Shown here in pieces: positions 15,154 through 24,025 of a stretch of 64,000 nucleotides of DNA; positions within the stretch are counted from its first letter, which is position 1, and each line of letters starts with the position of its first letter. The stretch is from Jeongeupia wiesaeckerbachi (lineage in GTDB: Bacteria > Pseudomonadota > Gammaproteobacteria > Burkholderiales > Chitinibacteraceae), in NCBI RefSeq assembly GCF_050916355.1, contig NZ_CP136946.1, positions 2,294,001-2,358,000 of the forward strand. Reading direction: 5' to 3'. The position numbers and the translations under genes are program-made. The notes below the pieces were generated by a model. It made no database searches. It was not told where the DNA came from and saw nothing but the letters and a program-made list of their open reading frames with translations.

Positions 15154-16551
15154 ATGGATTCGAAATTGCAAACACGACACTTGAAAGCACTGGCGCTGGC
15201 GATTTCGCTGATGCTGGGCGGCTGCGCCATTCCGCAGCCGCCGGATCAGGCCGAGCTGCAAAAGCAGGCGCTGGGGCAGGTCGAGATGCCGGCCGGCTGG
15301 AAGCAGGCCAAAACCGCCGGCGAGTTCGATCGCGAAACACTGGGTTTCGCGCTGCCGCCCGAGTTGCAGCAGCTGATTCGCGATGCGCAAGCCCACAACC
15401 CCGATCTGCAACTGGCCGCGAACAGGGTCGAGCAGGCGCATAGCGCGACCAAGGCCGCCGGCGCGTCGCTGTGGCCGACGCTGGGCATTGGCGCCCAGGC
15501 TGGTGACGCGACGGTGCCGTCGTCGACGCTGGCGCTGAACGGTCTGGCGATCGTGGCCAACTGGGAGCTGGACATCTGGGGCAAGAACCGCAGCGCGCAA
15601 GCGGCAAGCAAGGAGCGGGCGCTGTCGGCCGAGCTGGACGCACTGTATGCACGGCAGTCGATCGCCGCCGCGGTCGTCAAGGCCTGGCTGGCGGCGGTGG
15701 AAGCCCGCGGGCAGATCGAGCTGGCGCAGGCGATGGTCGGCTTGGCGGACAAGCAGCTGGCGCTGGTGCAGGTCGGCAAGAAGGTCGGCCGCAATGCCCA
15801 GCAAGACGTCGTCATGGGCCAGATTGCCTTGCGGAACTACCGCGCGCAGCTGATCCAGAGCCAGCAGGCGCTGAATTCGGCGCAACGAGCGCTCGACATC
15901 CTGGTCGGCCGCTATCCGTCCGCCGACGCCGAGGTGGTCAGCCGGTTGCCGGTGCTGAACCAGCCGATTCCGGCTGGGCTGCCGTCAGCGCTGGCGGAAC
16001 GCCGGCCCGACCTGCAAGCGGCCGAGGCCCGTTTCCGTGCCGCCTTCTACGATGTCGAGGTCGCCAGGAAAGCCCGGCTGCCGTCGATTTCGCTGATGGC
16101 GGGCTTCGGCGTGGTCGACAACAATCTGCTGGTGCTGCAGGAAGACCTGAGCAACCCGCTCTGGGGCGGCACGGCCCGGATTCTGGCGCCGCTGTTCATG
16201 GGCGGCGCGCTGGATGCGCAGATCGAAGTCAAAACCGCCAAGCAACAGGAAGCGACGATCGGCTACGCCAAGGCGATGCTAAACGCGCTGAACGAGATCG
16301 AAGGCGGGCTGTACGCCGACCAGAAGCTCGAGGAGCGTCAAACGCTGTTGCACGCCGTGGTGGCCGACCAGCAGCAACTGGTCGATTTGCAGCGGGTGCA
16401 GCTGAGGGTCGGCAAGGGCGATCAGTATCAGCTGAACCAGCAACAGCTGGCGCTGGCGACAAGCCGGATGAATCTGCTGCGGATCGAGAACGAGCGCTTG
16501 ATTCAGCGCGTCAACCTGCATCTGTCGCTGGGCGGGGTTTACCGCCTCTGA
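15154..16551 (+). CDS. NodT/OprM-type outer membrane efflux lipoprotein (465 aa)
   Basis: TolC-fold channel: signal peptide with lipobox LGGC, then two repeats of the outer membrane efflux domain. Typical marks are the NPDLQLAANRVEQA segment, WELDIWGKNR, and LAERRPDLQAAEARFRAAFYDV at the repeat boundary. It exports substrates delivered by the HlyD-type adaptor 12 bp upstream. The ribosome site is weak, so translation may depend on coupling. The gene ends the operon and a strong terminator follows. Confidence 0.92.
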   Translation: MDSKLQTRHLKALALAISLMLGGCAIPQPPDQAELQKQALGQVEMPAGWKQAKTAGEFDRETLGFALPPELQQLIRDAQAHNPDLQLAANRVEQAHSATKAAGASLWPTLGIGAQAGDATVPSSTLALNGLAIVANWELDIWGKNRSAQAASKERALSAELDALYARQSIAAAVVKAWLAAVEARGQIELAQAMVGLADKQLALVQVGKKVGRNAQQDVVMGQIALRNYRAQLIQSQQALNSAQRALDILVGRYPSADAEVVSRLPVLNQPIPAGLPSALAERRPDLQAAEARFRAAFYDVEVARKARLPSISLMAGFGVVDNNLLVLQEDLSNPLWGGTARILAPLFMGGALDAQIEVKTAKQQEATIGYAKAMLNALNEIEGGLYADQKLEERQTLLHAVVADQQQLVDLQRVQLRVGKGDQYQLNQQQLALATSRMNLLRIENERLIQRVNLHLSLGGVYRL

Positions 16552-16570
16552 TGCAGAGACAAGCAAGCGA

Positions 16571-16596
16571 AAGCCGGGCTAGTGCCCGGCTTTTTT
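16571..16596 (+). terminator. Terminator of the efflux operon
   Basis: Stem AAGCCGGGC / GCCCGGCTT with loop TAGT and a T6 tail, 19 bp after the NodT-type gene. Confidence 0.92.
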
Positions 16597-16866
16597 ATGG
16601 CTTTGCCGGCAGAAGAACGAGGTTGGCCACCGCCTTGCCGATCGGCTGGCGGAGGGCGGGGAAGGAAATGTCGCGTGCGGGTTGCAATCGTCATTGTCTG
16701 CGAGTTTGCAATCAGCCTGCCATATTTACAGGGCAGTCTGATCGGGCCGCAGCACAGGCCCGCGGTGTCGCATCGCCGCCCGGTTTGCAATGCCGGGGGC
16801 GAGTCAGGCGTGGTCGGGCTGCGGGATCGGTGTAGGCTAAAGTATCTCGACTCCCGGAGACATGGC

Positions 16867-17058
16867 ATGAAACCCAGTACGGAGTTGTACCTCGATACGC
16901 TATACGGTGCGGCGATCAGGAAGGAGCGGGCGCTGTCCAGCGAGGATCAGGCCAAAGGCCTGCTGAAGAAGGAGGCCTTCCTCAAGATCCGCCAGATGCG
17001 CTGGGCGCACGAGGATCGGCGCCTTGCAACCGCACCGCAGGAAGTCTGGGAAGAGTAG
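16867..17058 (+). CDS. Small hypothetical protein (63 aa)
   Basis: No family recognised. The predicted protein is charged and mostly helical (SSEDQAKGLLKKEAFLKIRQ), without signal peptide or membrane segment, so cytosolic. ATG at 16867 is supported by CGGAGA 7 nt upstream; the frame is open much further upstream, but that part is Gly/Arg/Pro-rich and looks non-coding. It stands alone between the efflux operon and the sigma-54 activator. Codon use and the good ribosome site are the only reasons to call it a gene. Confidence 0.5.
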   Translation: MKPSTELYLDTLYGAAIRKERALSSEDQAKGLLKKEAFLKIRQMRWAHEDRRLATAPQEVWEE

Positions 17059-17460
17059 CCGCTTCGCCGTTCAGCGCAATGCTGGATGGCTGTGTTCCCT
17101 CCCGCATACCGGCCGGGCTTGATCCCCGGCCAGCACGGCCGTTGTCGTCCGCTTGGCTGCGCAGTGTCAGCGCGGAACACCGCTTTGGTCGTGCGCCATA
17201 TCCATCCAGCCCTTGCGTGCGGATGCCGCCGGGGCGCTCCCGTATTTTCGTCTGCCGGTGTGCGGTGCATGGCCGGGACCGGATTGATCCTCCTCTCTGT
17301 TGACGTACTTTGCTGACGGCATCATTTTTATATTCGTTTTGGAAATTTGAAATTCACTTGTAATTATTTGTTGGAATAAAGAAGCCACGGTAAATTGCCT
17401 TACGCAACAATCGTAGGGCGCAGCGTCGCAAGACCGGTCGCCTGAACCCAGGAGACCCAT
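17059..17460. other. 402-bp upstream region of the sigma-54 activator
   Basis: No gene seen. The last 150 bp turn AT-rich (about 17318-17400), and a TTGACG at 17300-17305 may be a -35 element. No -24/-12 sigma-54 site was found. In Pseudomonas, sfnR is under CysB; I cannot identify a CysB site here. Confidence 0.4.
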
Positions 17461-18558
17461 ATGGACGCCAATCCAACCCTGCTCTCGTTCCCCGGCGGTG
17501 ATACGCCACTGTCGATCCGCGCCAAGGCCGCGGTGTTTGCCGATCAGACCTCGCGGGCGCTGCTGCAACAACTCGAACGGATCGCGCCGTCGACGATGCC
17601 GGTGCTGGTCATCGGCGAAACCGGGACCGGCAAGGAACTGATTGCCCGGCACATCCATCAGCTCAGCGGTCGCAAGGGGCCATTTGTCGCGGTCAATTGC
17701 GGTGCGATCAGCGAGCAGCTGGCCGAAAGCGAGCTGTTCGGTCACGAGGCTGGCGCATTCACCGGCGCCATCGCCCGGCGCGAAGGCTGGTTCGAGGCGG
17801 CGCATCACGGCACGCTGTTCCTCGATGAAATCGGAGACCTGCCGCTGCCGCTGCAGGTGAAACTGCTGCGGGTGCTGCAGGAAGGCGAGGTTGTCCGCGT
17901 CGGTGCGCGCAAGCCGATTCCGGTCGATGTGCGCCTGCTGGCGGCGACCAACGTCGACCTCGGCGATGCGGTCGCTGCCGGCCATTTCCGTCTGGACCTG
18001 CTGTACCGGCTCAATATCGCGCAGCTGCGACTCCCGCCGCTGCGCGAACGCCGCGGCGACATCCTCCCGCTGGTCGAGTATTTCATCGGCCGTTACAGCC
18101 AGCGGCTGCAAATGGAGCAGCCGTTGTTGTCCGACGATGCCGTGCAGGCGCTGCTCGACTATGCCTGGCCCGGCAATATCCGCGAACTCGAGAACGTCGT
18201 GCACTTTGCCTTGCTGGTCGCGAGCGCCGGCGAGATCCGCGCCGAGCATCTGAAGCTGGCCGGCGCACCGACGCGGACGACAGCACAGCCGACCGGGGCC
18301 GACGTCCATGCGCCGCCGCTGGCGGTGATCGGCCAGCAACTGCGCGCGCTGTTCGCCAGTGGCCAGCCCGGTTTGTACAACGAACTCGAACAACTGATCC
18401 TGAGCGAGGCATATCGCAACAGCGGCTACAACCAGGTGCGCGCCGCTGCGCTGCTGGGCATTTCGCGCAATGTGCTGCGGACCTTGCTCAAACGGCACGG
18501 CATGCTGCGCGACAGCGAATCGGCGCCGGCCTGGCGCGGCGCTGCAGTCGCCGCCTGA
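17461..18558 (+). CDS. sfnR: Sigma-54-dependent transcriptional activator, SfnR-like (365 aa)
   Basis: Enhancer-binding protein without an N-terminal sensor domain. The AAA+ domain begins near residue 30 and has Walker A GETGTGKE, the sigma-54 contact loop GAFTGA, Walker B TLFLDEIG and the arginine-finger region. The C-terminal Fis-type HTH is NQVRAAALLGISRNVLRTLL. Length, lack of sensor and the overall sequence match SfnR, which switches on dimethylsulfone and other organosulfur genes with sigma-54 when sulfate is short. The sulfur gene cluster at 21-36 kb has two sigma-54-like promoters, so a link is likely but not proven. It could also be another PspF/SfnR-type activator. Confidence 0.78.
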   Translation: MDANPTLLSFPGGDTPLSIRAKAAVFADQTSRALLQQLERIAPSTMPVLVIGETGTGKELIARHIHQLSGRKGPFVAVNCGAISEQLAESELFGHEAGAFTGAIARREGWFEAAHHGTLFLDEIGDLPLPLQVKLLRVLQEGEVVRVGARKPIPVDVRLLAATNVDLGDAVAAGHFRLDLLYRLNIAQLRLPPLRERRGDILPLVEYFIGRYSQRLQMEQPLLSDDAVQALLDYAWPGNIRELENVVHFALLVASAGEIRAEHLKLAGAPTRTTAQPTGADVHAPPLAVIGQQLRALFASGQPGLYNELEQLILSEAYRNSGYNQVRAAALLGISRNVLRTLLKRHGMLRDSESAPAWRGAAVAA

Positions 18559-18678
18559 ACGGCTGGCCGGGGCACCGGCCAGCTGTTCACTTATCAATTT
18601 TTACATCTGATAGTATGTCAACGCTGCTGGCGGCCAGGTCGTTGAGCGAGCATTCCCCACCGTTTTCTCATTCCGCTC

Positions 18679-19890
18679 ATGTCTGCCGATTCGACCGCGC
18701 TGCGCCACCATCGTCCCTTCCTTGCCTACTGGGCCGCCCAGGTCATGACGACCAGCGGCTTTCAGGTGCTGACCGTCGCAATCGGCTGGCAGATGTACAC
18801 GCTGACTGGCAGCGCGCTCGATCTGGGCCTGACCGGCTTGTTCGAATTCCTGCCGCGTGTGCTGTTCATGCTGCAGATCGGCCACGTCGCCGACAAGTAC
18901 GAACGCCGGTTGATCTGTGCGCTGACCAAGGCCTTGCAGGTCTGCGCGGCCTTGCTGCTGTTTGCCGGCAGCATCGGCGGCTGGCTGAACCGCGAAACGC
19001 TGTTCGCGGTTGCCTTCCTGCTCGGCACCGCGCGCGCGTTTGAACTGCCGACGATGCAGGCGCTGCTGCCCGGCGTAGTGCCGCCGGCGTTGCTGCCGAC
19101 CGCGATCGGTGCCTCGGCATCGGCGCGCCAGGCGGCGATCATCGTCGCCCCGGCGATCGGTGGTTTTCTGTATGCGATCGGCCCGGACTGGACCTACGGT
19201 CTGTCGGCGCTGGCTTACCTGATCGCGATGTGCTTGATGTTCATGCTGCCCAAGCAAAAGCCGCAGGGCGCTGTGCAGAAGGCGACGCTCGAGAACCTGT
19301 TCGCCGGCATCCGCTACATCCGCAGTCGGCCCGACATCCTCGGGGCGATTTCGCTCGACATGTTTGCCGTATTGCTCGGTGGTGCGACGGCCTTGTTGCC
19401 GATCTTCGCCAAGGACATCCTGCACACCGGGCCATGGGGGCTGGGGCTGCTGCGCTCGGCACCGGCGGTGGGGGCCATTGCGATGTCGATCTGGCTGGCG
19501 CGCCATCCGCTCCAGCGCCGCGTCGGCCGGACGATGTTCGCCGCGGTCGCCGTGTTCGGCGTCAGCACCATTGTCTTCGGGCTATCGACGCAGTTCTGGC
19601 TGTCGCTGACGGCGCTGGTCGTGCTCGGCGCCGCCGACATGATCAGCATGGTGATCCGCGGCACCTTCGTGCAGCTGGAAACACCGGACAACATGCGCGG
19701 CCGCGTCAGCGCGGTCAACGGCCTGTTCATCGGTGCGTCGAACCAGCTTGGCGAGTTCGAATCCGGCGTCACCGCCGCCCTGTTCGGACCGATGCTGGCG
19801 GTGGTGCTGGGCGGCGTCGGCACGCTGGCGGTGGTGGTGATCTGGATACGCTTGTTCCCGACGCTGGCACAACGCGACACGCTGCATTGA
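18679..19890 (+). CDS. MFS transporter, EntS/DHA3-like (403 aa)
   Basis: About 12 membrane segments. The N-terminal half has MTTSGFQVLTVAIGWQMY and the loop GHVADKYERRLI, and the middle has LPTMQALLPGVVPPALLP, which are characteristic of the MFS_3/EntS exporter group (siderophore and drug efflux). Substrate unknown. No clear ribosome site precedes the ATG, so the start is by homology: the first membrane segment begins directly after. It follows the sigma-54 activator by 120 bp, separated by a GC-rich hairpin (18562-18583) without a T-run, so readthrough is possible. Confidence 0.85.
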   Translation: MSADSTALRHHRPFLAYWAAQVMTTSGFQVLTVAIGWQMYTLTGSALDLGLTGLFEFLPRVLFMLQIGHVADKYERRLICALTKALQVCAALLLFAGSIGGWLNRETLFAVAFLLGTARAFELPTMQALLPGVVPPALLPTAIGASASARQAAIIVAPAIGGFLYAIGPDWTYGLSALAYLIAMCLMFMLPKQKPQGAVQKATLENLFAGIRYIRSRPDILGAISLDMFAVLLGGATALLPIFAKDILHTGPWGLGLLRSAPAVGAIAMSIWLARHPLQRRVGRTMFAAVAVFGVSTIVFGLSTQFWLSLTALVVLGAADMISMVIRGTFVQLETPDNMRGRVSAVNGLFIGASNQLGEFESGVTAALFGPMLAVVLGGVGTLAVVVIWIRLFPTLAQRDTLH

Positions 19891-20018
19891 GCCTTCGAAC
19901 CTTGCTGACAAGGTGATTTGTTTGTGTTGTTTTTGGAATATTGATCTGAATTGATATTCTTTGTTGTTCTATTTGCGCCCGGCTAATCTGCCACTACAGC
20001 CCGCGCAAGGACAACAAG

Positions 20019-20354
20019 ATGACCGCTCACATTACGCATGCCGCGGCGAAAGCCGATGCGCTGCAGGCCTATATCGTCGGCGCCGATTCGCTCGGCAACA
20101 TTCCGGACGTGCTCGCCGATTACGGCATCCGCATCGGCCACCACATCACCGGCCGCAACCCGTCGCACCAGCGCCGCCCGAGCGGCATCAAGGGCATGGA
20201 CATCGTGATCCTGTTCACCGATTTCCTCGGCCACAACGTGATGCGCAACTACCGTTCGGCCGCCCAGGCCGAGAACGTCCGCTTCGTCGCCTGCCGCCGT
20301 TCGACCTGCGCACTGGCGGCTTCGCTGGACCGGATCGGCGCGCAGACGCGTTGA
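20019..20354 (+). CDS. DUF2325 domain protein (111 aa)
   Basis: Small cytosolic protein of the DUF2325 family. The recognisable core is a Rossmann-like half: the strand YIVGADSLGNIPDVLADYG, then HHITGRNPSHQRR, GMDIVILFTDFLGHNVM and the end FVACRRSTCALAASL. Function unknown in the family. AAGGAC precedes the ATG. The AT-rich promoter region has an imperfect dyad GAATAT...ATATTC (about 19935-19960). It is followed by a GC-rich hairpin and a convergent VOC gene. Confidence 0.85.
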   Translation: MTAHITHAAAKADALQAYIVGADSLGNIPDVLADYGIRIGHHITGRNPSHQRRPSGIKGMDIVILFTDFLGHNVMRNYRSAAQAENVRFVACRRSTCALAASLDRIGAQTR

Positions 20355-20385
20355 GGTGGATGCGCCGCCGACGGCGGCGCCATCC

Positions 20386-20778
20386 CTAGCCGGCGATTGG
20401 CGTGCACAGCTCGACCAGCACGCCATCCGGGCAACGCACATACGAGACGGTCTGCCCCCAGGGCTTGGCGGCCGGTGCGGCCAGCTCGGTCGCGCCGGAC
20501 TGGATCGCTCTGGCGTGGGCGGCGCTGACGTCGTCGGTCACCAGCGCGATCTCGAATCCCAGCGGCTGAGGCGAATCGTGGGCGGCGACATGCCCGCCGG
20601 GGAAGTTGCTGTCGCCGAGCGCATGATCGGCAAAGGCCAGCGCGGTCTCGCCGGTATCGAGTTCGCCATAGCAGCCCGACTCATGCAGGAAGCGGCGACG
20701 CAGCCCGAATGCCGACTCGAAGAACGCCAGCGATGCCGCAACGTCCGGTACGTAGATGATGGTGTAGCCGAGTTTCAT
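20386..20778 (-). CDS. VOC-family protein (130 aa)
   Basis: Glyoxalase-fold protein with the two half-domains: GYTIIYVPDVAASLAFFESA with LRRRFLHESG, then GFEIALVTDDVSAAHARAIQ and RCPDGVLVELCTPI. The Glu in VELCTP is at the usual metal ligand position. ATG at 20778 has GAGG upstream and begins the fold directly; a longer frame upstream lacks homology. Function cannot be assigned beyond the fold. It is divergent from a second VOC gene at 20999. Confidence 0.82.
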   Translation of the reverse strand: MKLGYTIIYVPDVAASLAFFESAFGLRRRFLHESGCYGELDTGETALAFADHALGDSNFPGGHVAAHDSPQPLGFEIALVTDDVSAAHARAIQSGATELAAPAAKPWGQTVSYVRCPDGVLVELCTPIAG

Positions 20779-20998
20779 GGTTCTGCCTCGATGGTCGGTA
20801 TCCGGAAGGAGGCCGGTGCCGCGATCGCGATGTTGCCAATCGCCACCAGCTTGCTGGCAGCCTACTCGAATTGATGAATGCATTGCAGCCAAGCTGATCT
20901 GTTCAGCAAGATTGCGGAATGAATACGTCATGACATTGTGATAAAAAGGCGCACGGGGCGTCACGACGGCGCCCGTTCCTACCGAAAAGGATGCGTTC

Positions 20999-21400
20999 AT
21001 GGCTCAGCAAGTGTTCATCAATCTCGCGGTCAAGGATCTCGAGCGATCCAAAACCTTCTTTGCCGCGCTCGGCTACAGCTTCAACCCGCAGTTCACCGAT
21101 GAAAACGCGGCCTGCATGGTGATCAGCGACACGATCTACGTGATGTTGCTGGTCGAGCCGTTCTTCAAGAATTTCACCGACAAGGCGCTGATCGATGCGC
21201 GTACGCACGTCGAAACGCTGACCTGCCTGTCGTGCGAAAGCCGTGCCGAGGTCGATACGCAGGTCGCCAAGGCCGTTGCCGCCGGCGGCACGGTGCCGCG
21301 TGAATCCAAGGACTACGGCTTTATGTACAGCCACGGCTTCGAAGACCTCGACGGCCATATCTGGGAACTGATGTATATGGATCCGGCGCACGTGCAATAA
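20999..21400 (+). CDS. VOC-family protein, predicted lactoylglutathione lyase-like (133 aa)
   Basis: Belongs to the common VOC group that starts QQVFINLAVKDLERSKTFFAALGY and ends GFEDLDGHIWELMYMD; the Glu in WELMYMD and the His in DGHIW are at ligand positions. Members are often annotated as glyoxalases, but most are untested. AAAAGGA lies 7 nt before the ATG. It is a single-gene unit, closed by a perfect bidirectional terminator. Confidence 0.85.
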   Translation: MAQQVFINLAVKDLERSKTFFAALGYSFNPQFTDENAACMVISDTIYVMLLVEPFFKNFTDKALIDARTHVETLTCLSCESRAEVDTQVAKAVAAGGTVPRESKDYGFMYSHGFEDLDGHIWELMYMDPAHVQ

Positions 21401-21414
21401 GGCTGTCCACCAAA

Positions 21415-21448
21415 ACACAAAGCCCCGATACGTCGGGGCTTTGTGTTT
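21415..21448. terminator. Bidirectional terminator between VOC and monooxygenase genes
   Basis: Perfect 14-bp stem ACACAAAGCCCCGA / TCGGGGCTTTGTGT with loop TACG, between two convergent genes. Confidence 0.93.
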
Positions 21449-21458
21449 GGCGCGCGGC

Positions 21459-22802
21459 TCAAGCCGCGATGGCTTGCGGCCTGGCGTGGCGGTTGACCGG
21501 TCGGCGCAGCCCGAGGTGGTCGCGCAGCGTCGTGCCGTGGTACTCGCTGCGGAACAGGCCGCGCCGCTGCAGCTCGGGCACGACCAGATCGACGAACTCG
21601 TCGAGGCCGGTCGGCAGCACCGGCGGCATCACGTTGAAGCCGTCGGCGCCGCCTTCCTTGAACCACAGCTCGAGCTGGTCGGCGATGCTGTCGGGCGTGC
21701 CGACGACGGTCCAGTGGCCGCGCGCGCTGGCGACGCGTTGCGCGAGCTGGCGGATCGTCAGCCCGTCGCGCCGCGCCAGTCCGACCACCAGTGCCTGCCG
21801 GCTCTTGTGGCCATTGGTTTCGGGGATCTCCGGCAGCGGGCCGTCGAGCGGGTGGGCGGAGAGATCGAAACCGAGCTGGCCCGACAGCAGCGCGACGCCG
21901 ATACGCGGGTCGATCAACGCTTGCAGCTCGGCGTATTTCTGCTGTGCCTCTGCTTCGGTGCGGCCGATGATGGGCGAGATGCCGGGGAGGATCTTCAGCG
22001 AATCGGCGCTGCGGCCGTAGCGCGCCAGCCGCGCCTTGACGTCGGCGTAGAAGGCTTGTGCGTCGTCGAGCGTCTGTTGCGCGGTGAAGATCACCTCGGC
22101 GGTTTGCGCCGCCAGCTCGCGGCCGGCCTCGGACGAGCCGGCCTGGACGACGACCGGATGACCCTGCACCGGCCGGGCGATATTGAGCGGCCCGCGCACG
22201 GCGAAATGCTCGCCCTTGTGGTGGGTCGGATGCAGCTTGGTGGCGTCGAAAAAGACGCCGCTTTGCTTGTCGCGGATGAAGGCATCGTCGCCCCAGCTGT
22301 CCCACAGCGCGGTGACGACGTCGTGAAACTCGCGCGCGCGCTCGTAGCGCACGCCGTGGTCGAGATGCGCTTCGCGGTTGAAGTTGCGTGCCTCGGCATC
22401 GGTCGCCGATGTCACCAGATTCCAGCCGGCGCGACCGCCCGAGAGATGGTCGATCGACGCGAATTTGCGCGCGATATGGTAGGGCTCGTTGTACGTCGTC
22501 GACGCGGTGGCGATCAGGCCGATGCGTTCGGTCACCGTCGATAGCGCGGCGAGCAGGCTCAAGGGTTCGAACTGGCCGATCTGGCCCGAGCGGCCGATGA
22601 CCTCGGCCGGGTAATCCCAGACGGCGACACCGTCGGCGAAGAACACACCGTCGAATTTGCCGCGCTCGGCGGTCTGCGCCAGTCGCTTGAAGTGGGCGAA
22701 GTTGAGGCCGGCGTCGGCCTGGGCGTCCGGGTGGCGCCACGCGGCAACGTGGTGGCCGCTGGTCAGCAGGAAGGCATTGAGGTGAAGCTGGCGTTGGCTC
22801 AT
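21459..22802 (-). CDS. FMN-dependent monooxygenase, NtaA/SnaA/DszA family (447 aa)
   Basis: Two-component, reduced-flavin-using monooxygenase of the bacterial luciferase superfamily. Family marks: HVAAWRHPDAQ near the N-terminus, FDGVFFADG, GLIATASTTYNEPYHIARKFASIDHLSGGRAGWNLVTS (cited as span, residues about 95-130), VQAGSSEAGRELAA and the late WTVVGTPDSIADQLE. The family oxidises sulfones, nitrilotriacetate and similar compounds. With TauD-type dioxygenases and sulfonate transporters beside it, a role in releasing sulfite from an organosulfur compound is likely. ATG at 22802 has AAGG 6 nt upstream. The nitroreductase-like flavoprotein at 34051 could supply FMNH2. Confidence 0.88.
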   Translation of the reverse strand: MSQRQLHLNAFLLTSGHHVAAWRHPDAQADAGLNFAHFKRLAQTAERGKFDGVFFADGVAVWDYPAEVIGRSGQIGQFEPLSLLAALSTVTERIGLIATASTTYNEPYHIARKFASIDHLSGGRAGWNLVTSATDAEARNFNREAHLDHGVRYERAREFHDVVTALWDSWGDDAFIRDKQSGVFFDATKLHPTHHKGEHFAVRGPLNIARPVQGHPVVVQAGSSEAGRELAAQTAEVIFTAQQTLDDAQAFYADVKARLARYGRSADSLKILPGISPIIGRTEAEAQQKYAELQALIDPRIGVALLSGQLGFDLSAHPLDGPLPEIPETNGHKSRQALVVGLARRDGLTIRQLAQRVASARGHWTVVGTPDSIADQLELWFKEGGADGFNVMPPVLPTGLDEFVDLVVPELQRRGLFRSEYHGTTLRDHLGLRRPVNRHARPQAIAA

Positions 22803-22846
22803 GGCAACCTTGTCGGGAAAGGGCGCACGGCGGCGCCCGATGCAGG

Positions 22847-22871
22847 AAAAGCCGGGCCGCATGGCCCGGCT
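22847..22871 (-). terminator. Terminator between TauD-like and monooxygenase genes
   Basis: Perfect 9-bp stem AGCCGGGCC / GGCCCGGCT with a 4-nt loop; on the minus strand it is followed by TTTT. It may end or attenuate the transcript coming from the two dioxygenase genes before the monooxygenase. Confidence 0.75.
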
Positions 22872-22884
22872 GGATCACCCGGCC

Positions 22885-23817
22885 TCAAGCGGCCTTGTCG
22901 GCGCGCTCGTCAACGGCGTTTTCGGTGTTCGCCGCCGGTGCGAACTTCGGCACCTTGCTGATCGTGCGGCTGTGCTGGCCGTCGACCGAGACCGCCGGCA
23001 CGCCGGCAACGGTGACGCGGTGCAGGACACGATGCGCGTCGCCGTAGTCGTTGATCGCATAGTGCTGGGTCGCACGGTTGTCCCAGATCGCCACGTCACC
23101 GGCCTGCCAGCGCCAGCGCACGGTGTTTTCGAGCCGGGTCACGTGGCTCTGCAGCACCGCGTAGATGTGTTGCGAATCGGCGCTGGTCACGTCCTTCAGC
23201 TTCTTGAAGAAGTGGCCGAGCAGCAGATTGCGTTCGCCGGTTTCCGGGTGAACGTGGACGACCGGATGCTCGGTTTCGTACAAGGTCGACGTGAAGACGT
23301 TCTTGTAGCGTTCGATCGCCTCGGCGCTGACGTTCTGCCGATAGCTGGCGTAGTCGTATTCGTTGCTGTGCACGGCCCAGAGCGTATCGGCCAGCGCGCG
23401 CAGCGGCGCCGGCAGGTCCAGATACGCGGCATGGGTATTGGCCCAGACCGTATCGCCGCCGTGTTCGGGGATCTTGATCGCACGCAGGATCGACGCCTTC
23501 GGATAGGCATCGACGAAGGTCACGTCGGTGTGCCAGCTATTGGCGCGGCCGCCGTGAGCCGAATCCAGCTCGAGCACGTAGTCGGTGCCGTCGACCGTCG
23601 GCACGGTCGGATGGGCGACCGGCTGGCCGAGCAGCTTGGCAAACGCCTGCTGGCCGGCGTCGTCGAGCGCCTGGCCGCGGAAGAACACGACCTTGTACTT
23701 GAGCAGCGCGCTGTTGATCTCGGCGACGACGTCGGCGGACAGCGTGCCCGACAATTGCACGCCACGGATTTCAGCGCCGATGCGGCCGGCGACAGGGTGG
23801 AAAGTAATCTGGCTCAT
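22885..23817 (-). CDS. TauD/TfdA-family alpha-ketoglutarate dioxygenase (310 aa)
   Basis: Fe(II)/2-oxoglutarate dioxygenase. The iron triad is visible as HTD in NSWHTDVTF and the distal His in DNRATQHYAIND; the 2-oxoglutarate-binding Arg follows in HRVLHRVTVAG. In sulfur starvation such enzymes oxidise taurine, alkylsulfonates or alkyl sulfate esters to release sulfite or sulfate; the sequence resembles the AtsK/TauD branch. ATG at 23817 is supported by AGGAG; a short upstream extension is possible. The C-terminal 30 residues are Ala-rich and not conserved. Confidence 0.88.
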   Translation of the reverse strand: MSQITFHPVAGRIGAEIRGVQLSGTLSADVVAEINSALLKYKVVFFRGQALDDAGQQAFAKLLGQPVAHPTVPTVDGTDYVLELDSAHGGRANSWHTDVTFVDAYPKASILRAIKIPEHGGDTVWANTHAAYLDLPAPLRALADTLWAVHSNEYDYASYRQNVSAEAIERYKNVFTSTLYETEHPVVHVHPETGERNLLLGHFFKKLKDVTSADSQHIYAVLQSHVTRLENTVRWRWQAGDVAIWDNRATQHYAINDYGDAHRVLHRVTVAGVPAVSVDGQHSRTISKVPKFAPAANTENAVDERADKAA

Positions 23818-23939
23818 GATGGTCAACTCCTGGTTTGCGAGGGGCACAGCAATCGGACTTCAACAACGGATTTCAGTGTGGGTAACACAGGGCTACAGCG
23901 GATTCCGGGCAGCATTCGGGTGCAGGCCGCCAAGGCAAG

Positions 23940-23990
23940 CGAGCAGGAACGAAGCCGTAGTTGGGCTACGGCGAGGTCCCGCGCAGCGCC
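23940..23990. repeat. Hairpin element between the two dioxygenase genes
   Basis: Contains CCGTAG-TTGGG-CTACGG (23961-23977) within a structured 100-bp stretch. It could be a REP-like intergenic repeat, but no second copy is in this window. Confidence 0.3.
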
Positions 23991-24025
23991 GCCGACAAAG
24001 GCATGCGCCCGAAGGCAAACCGGAA

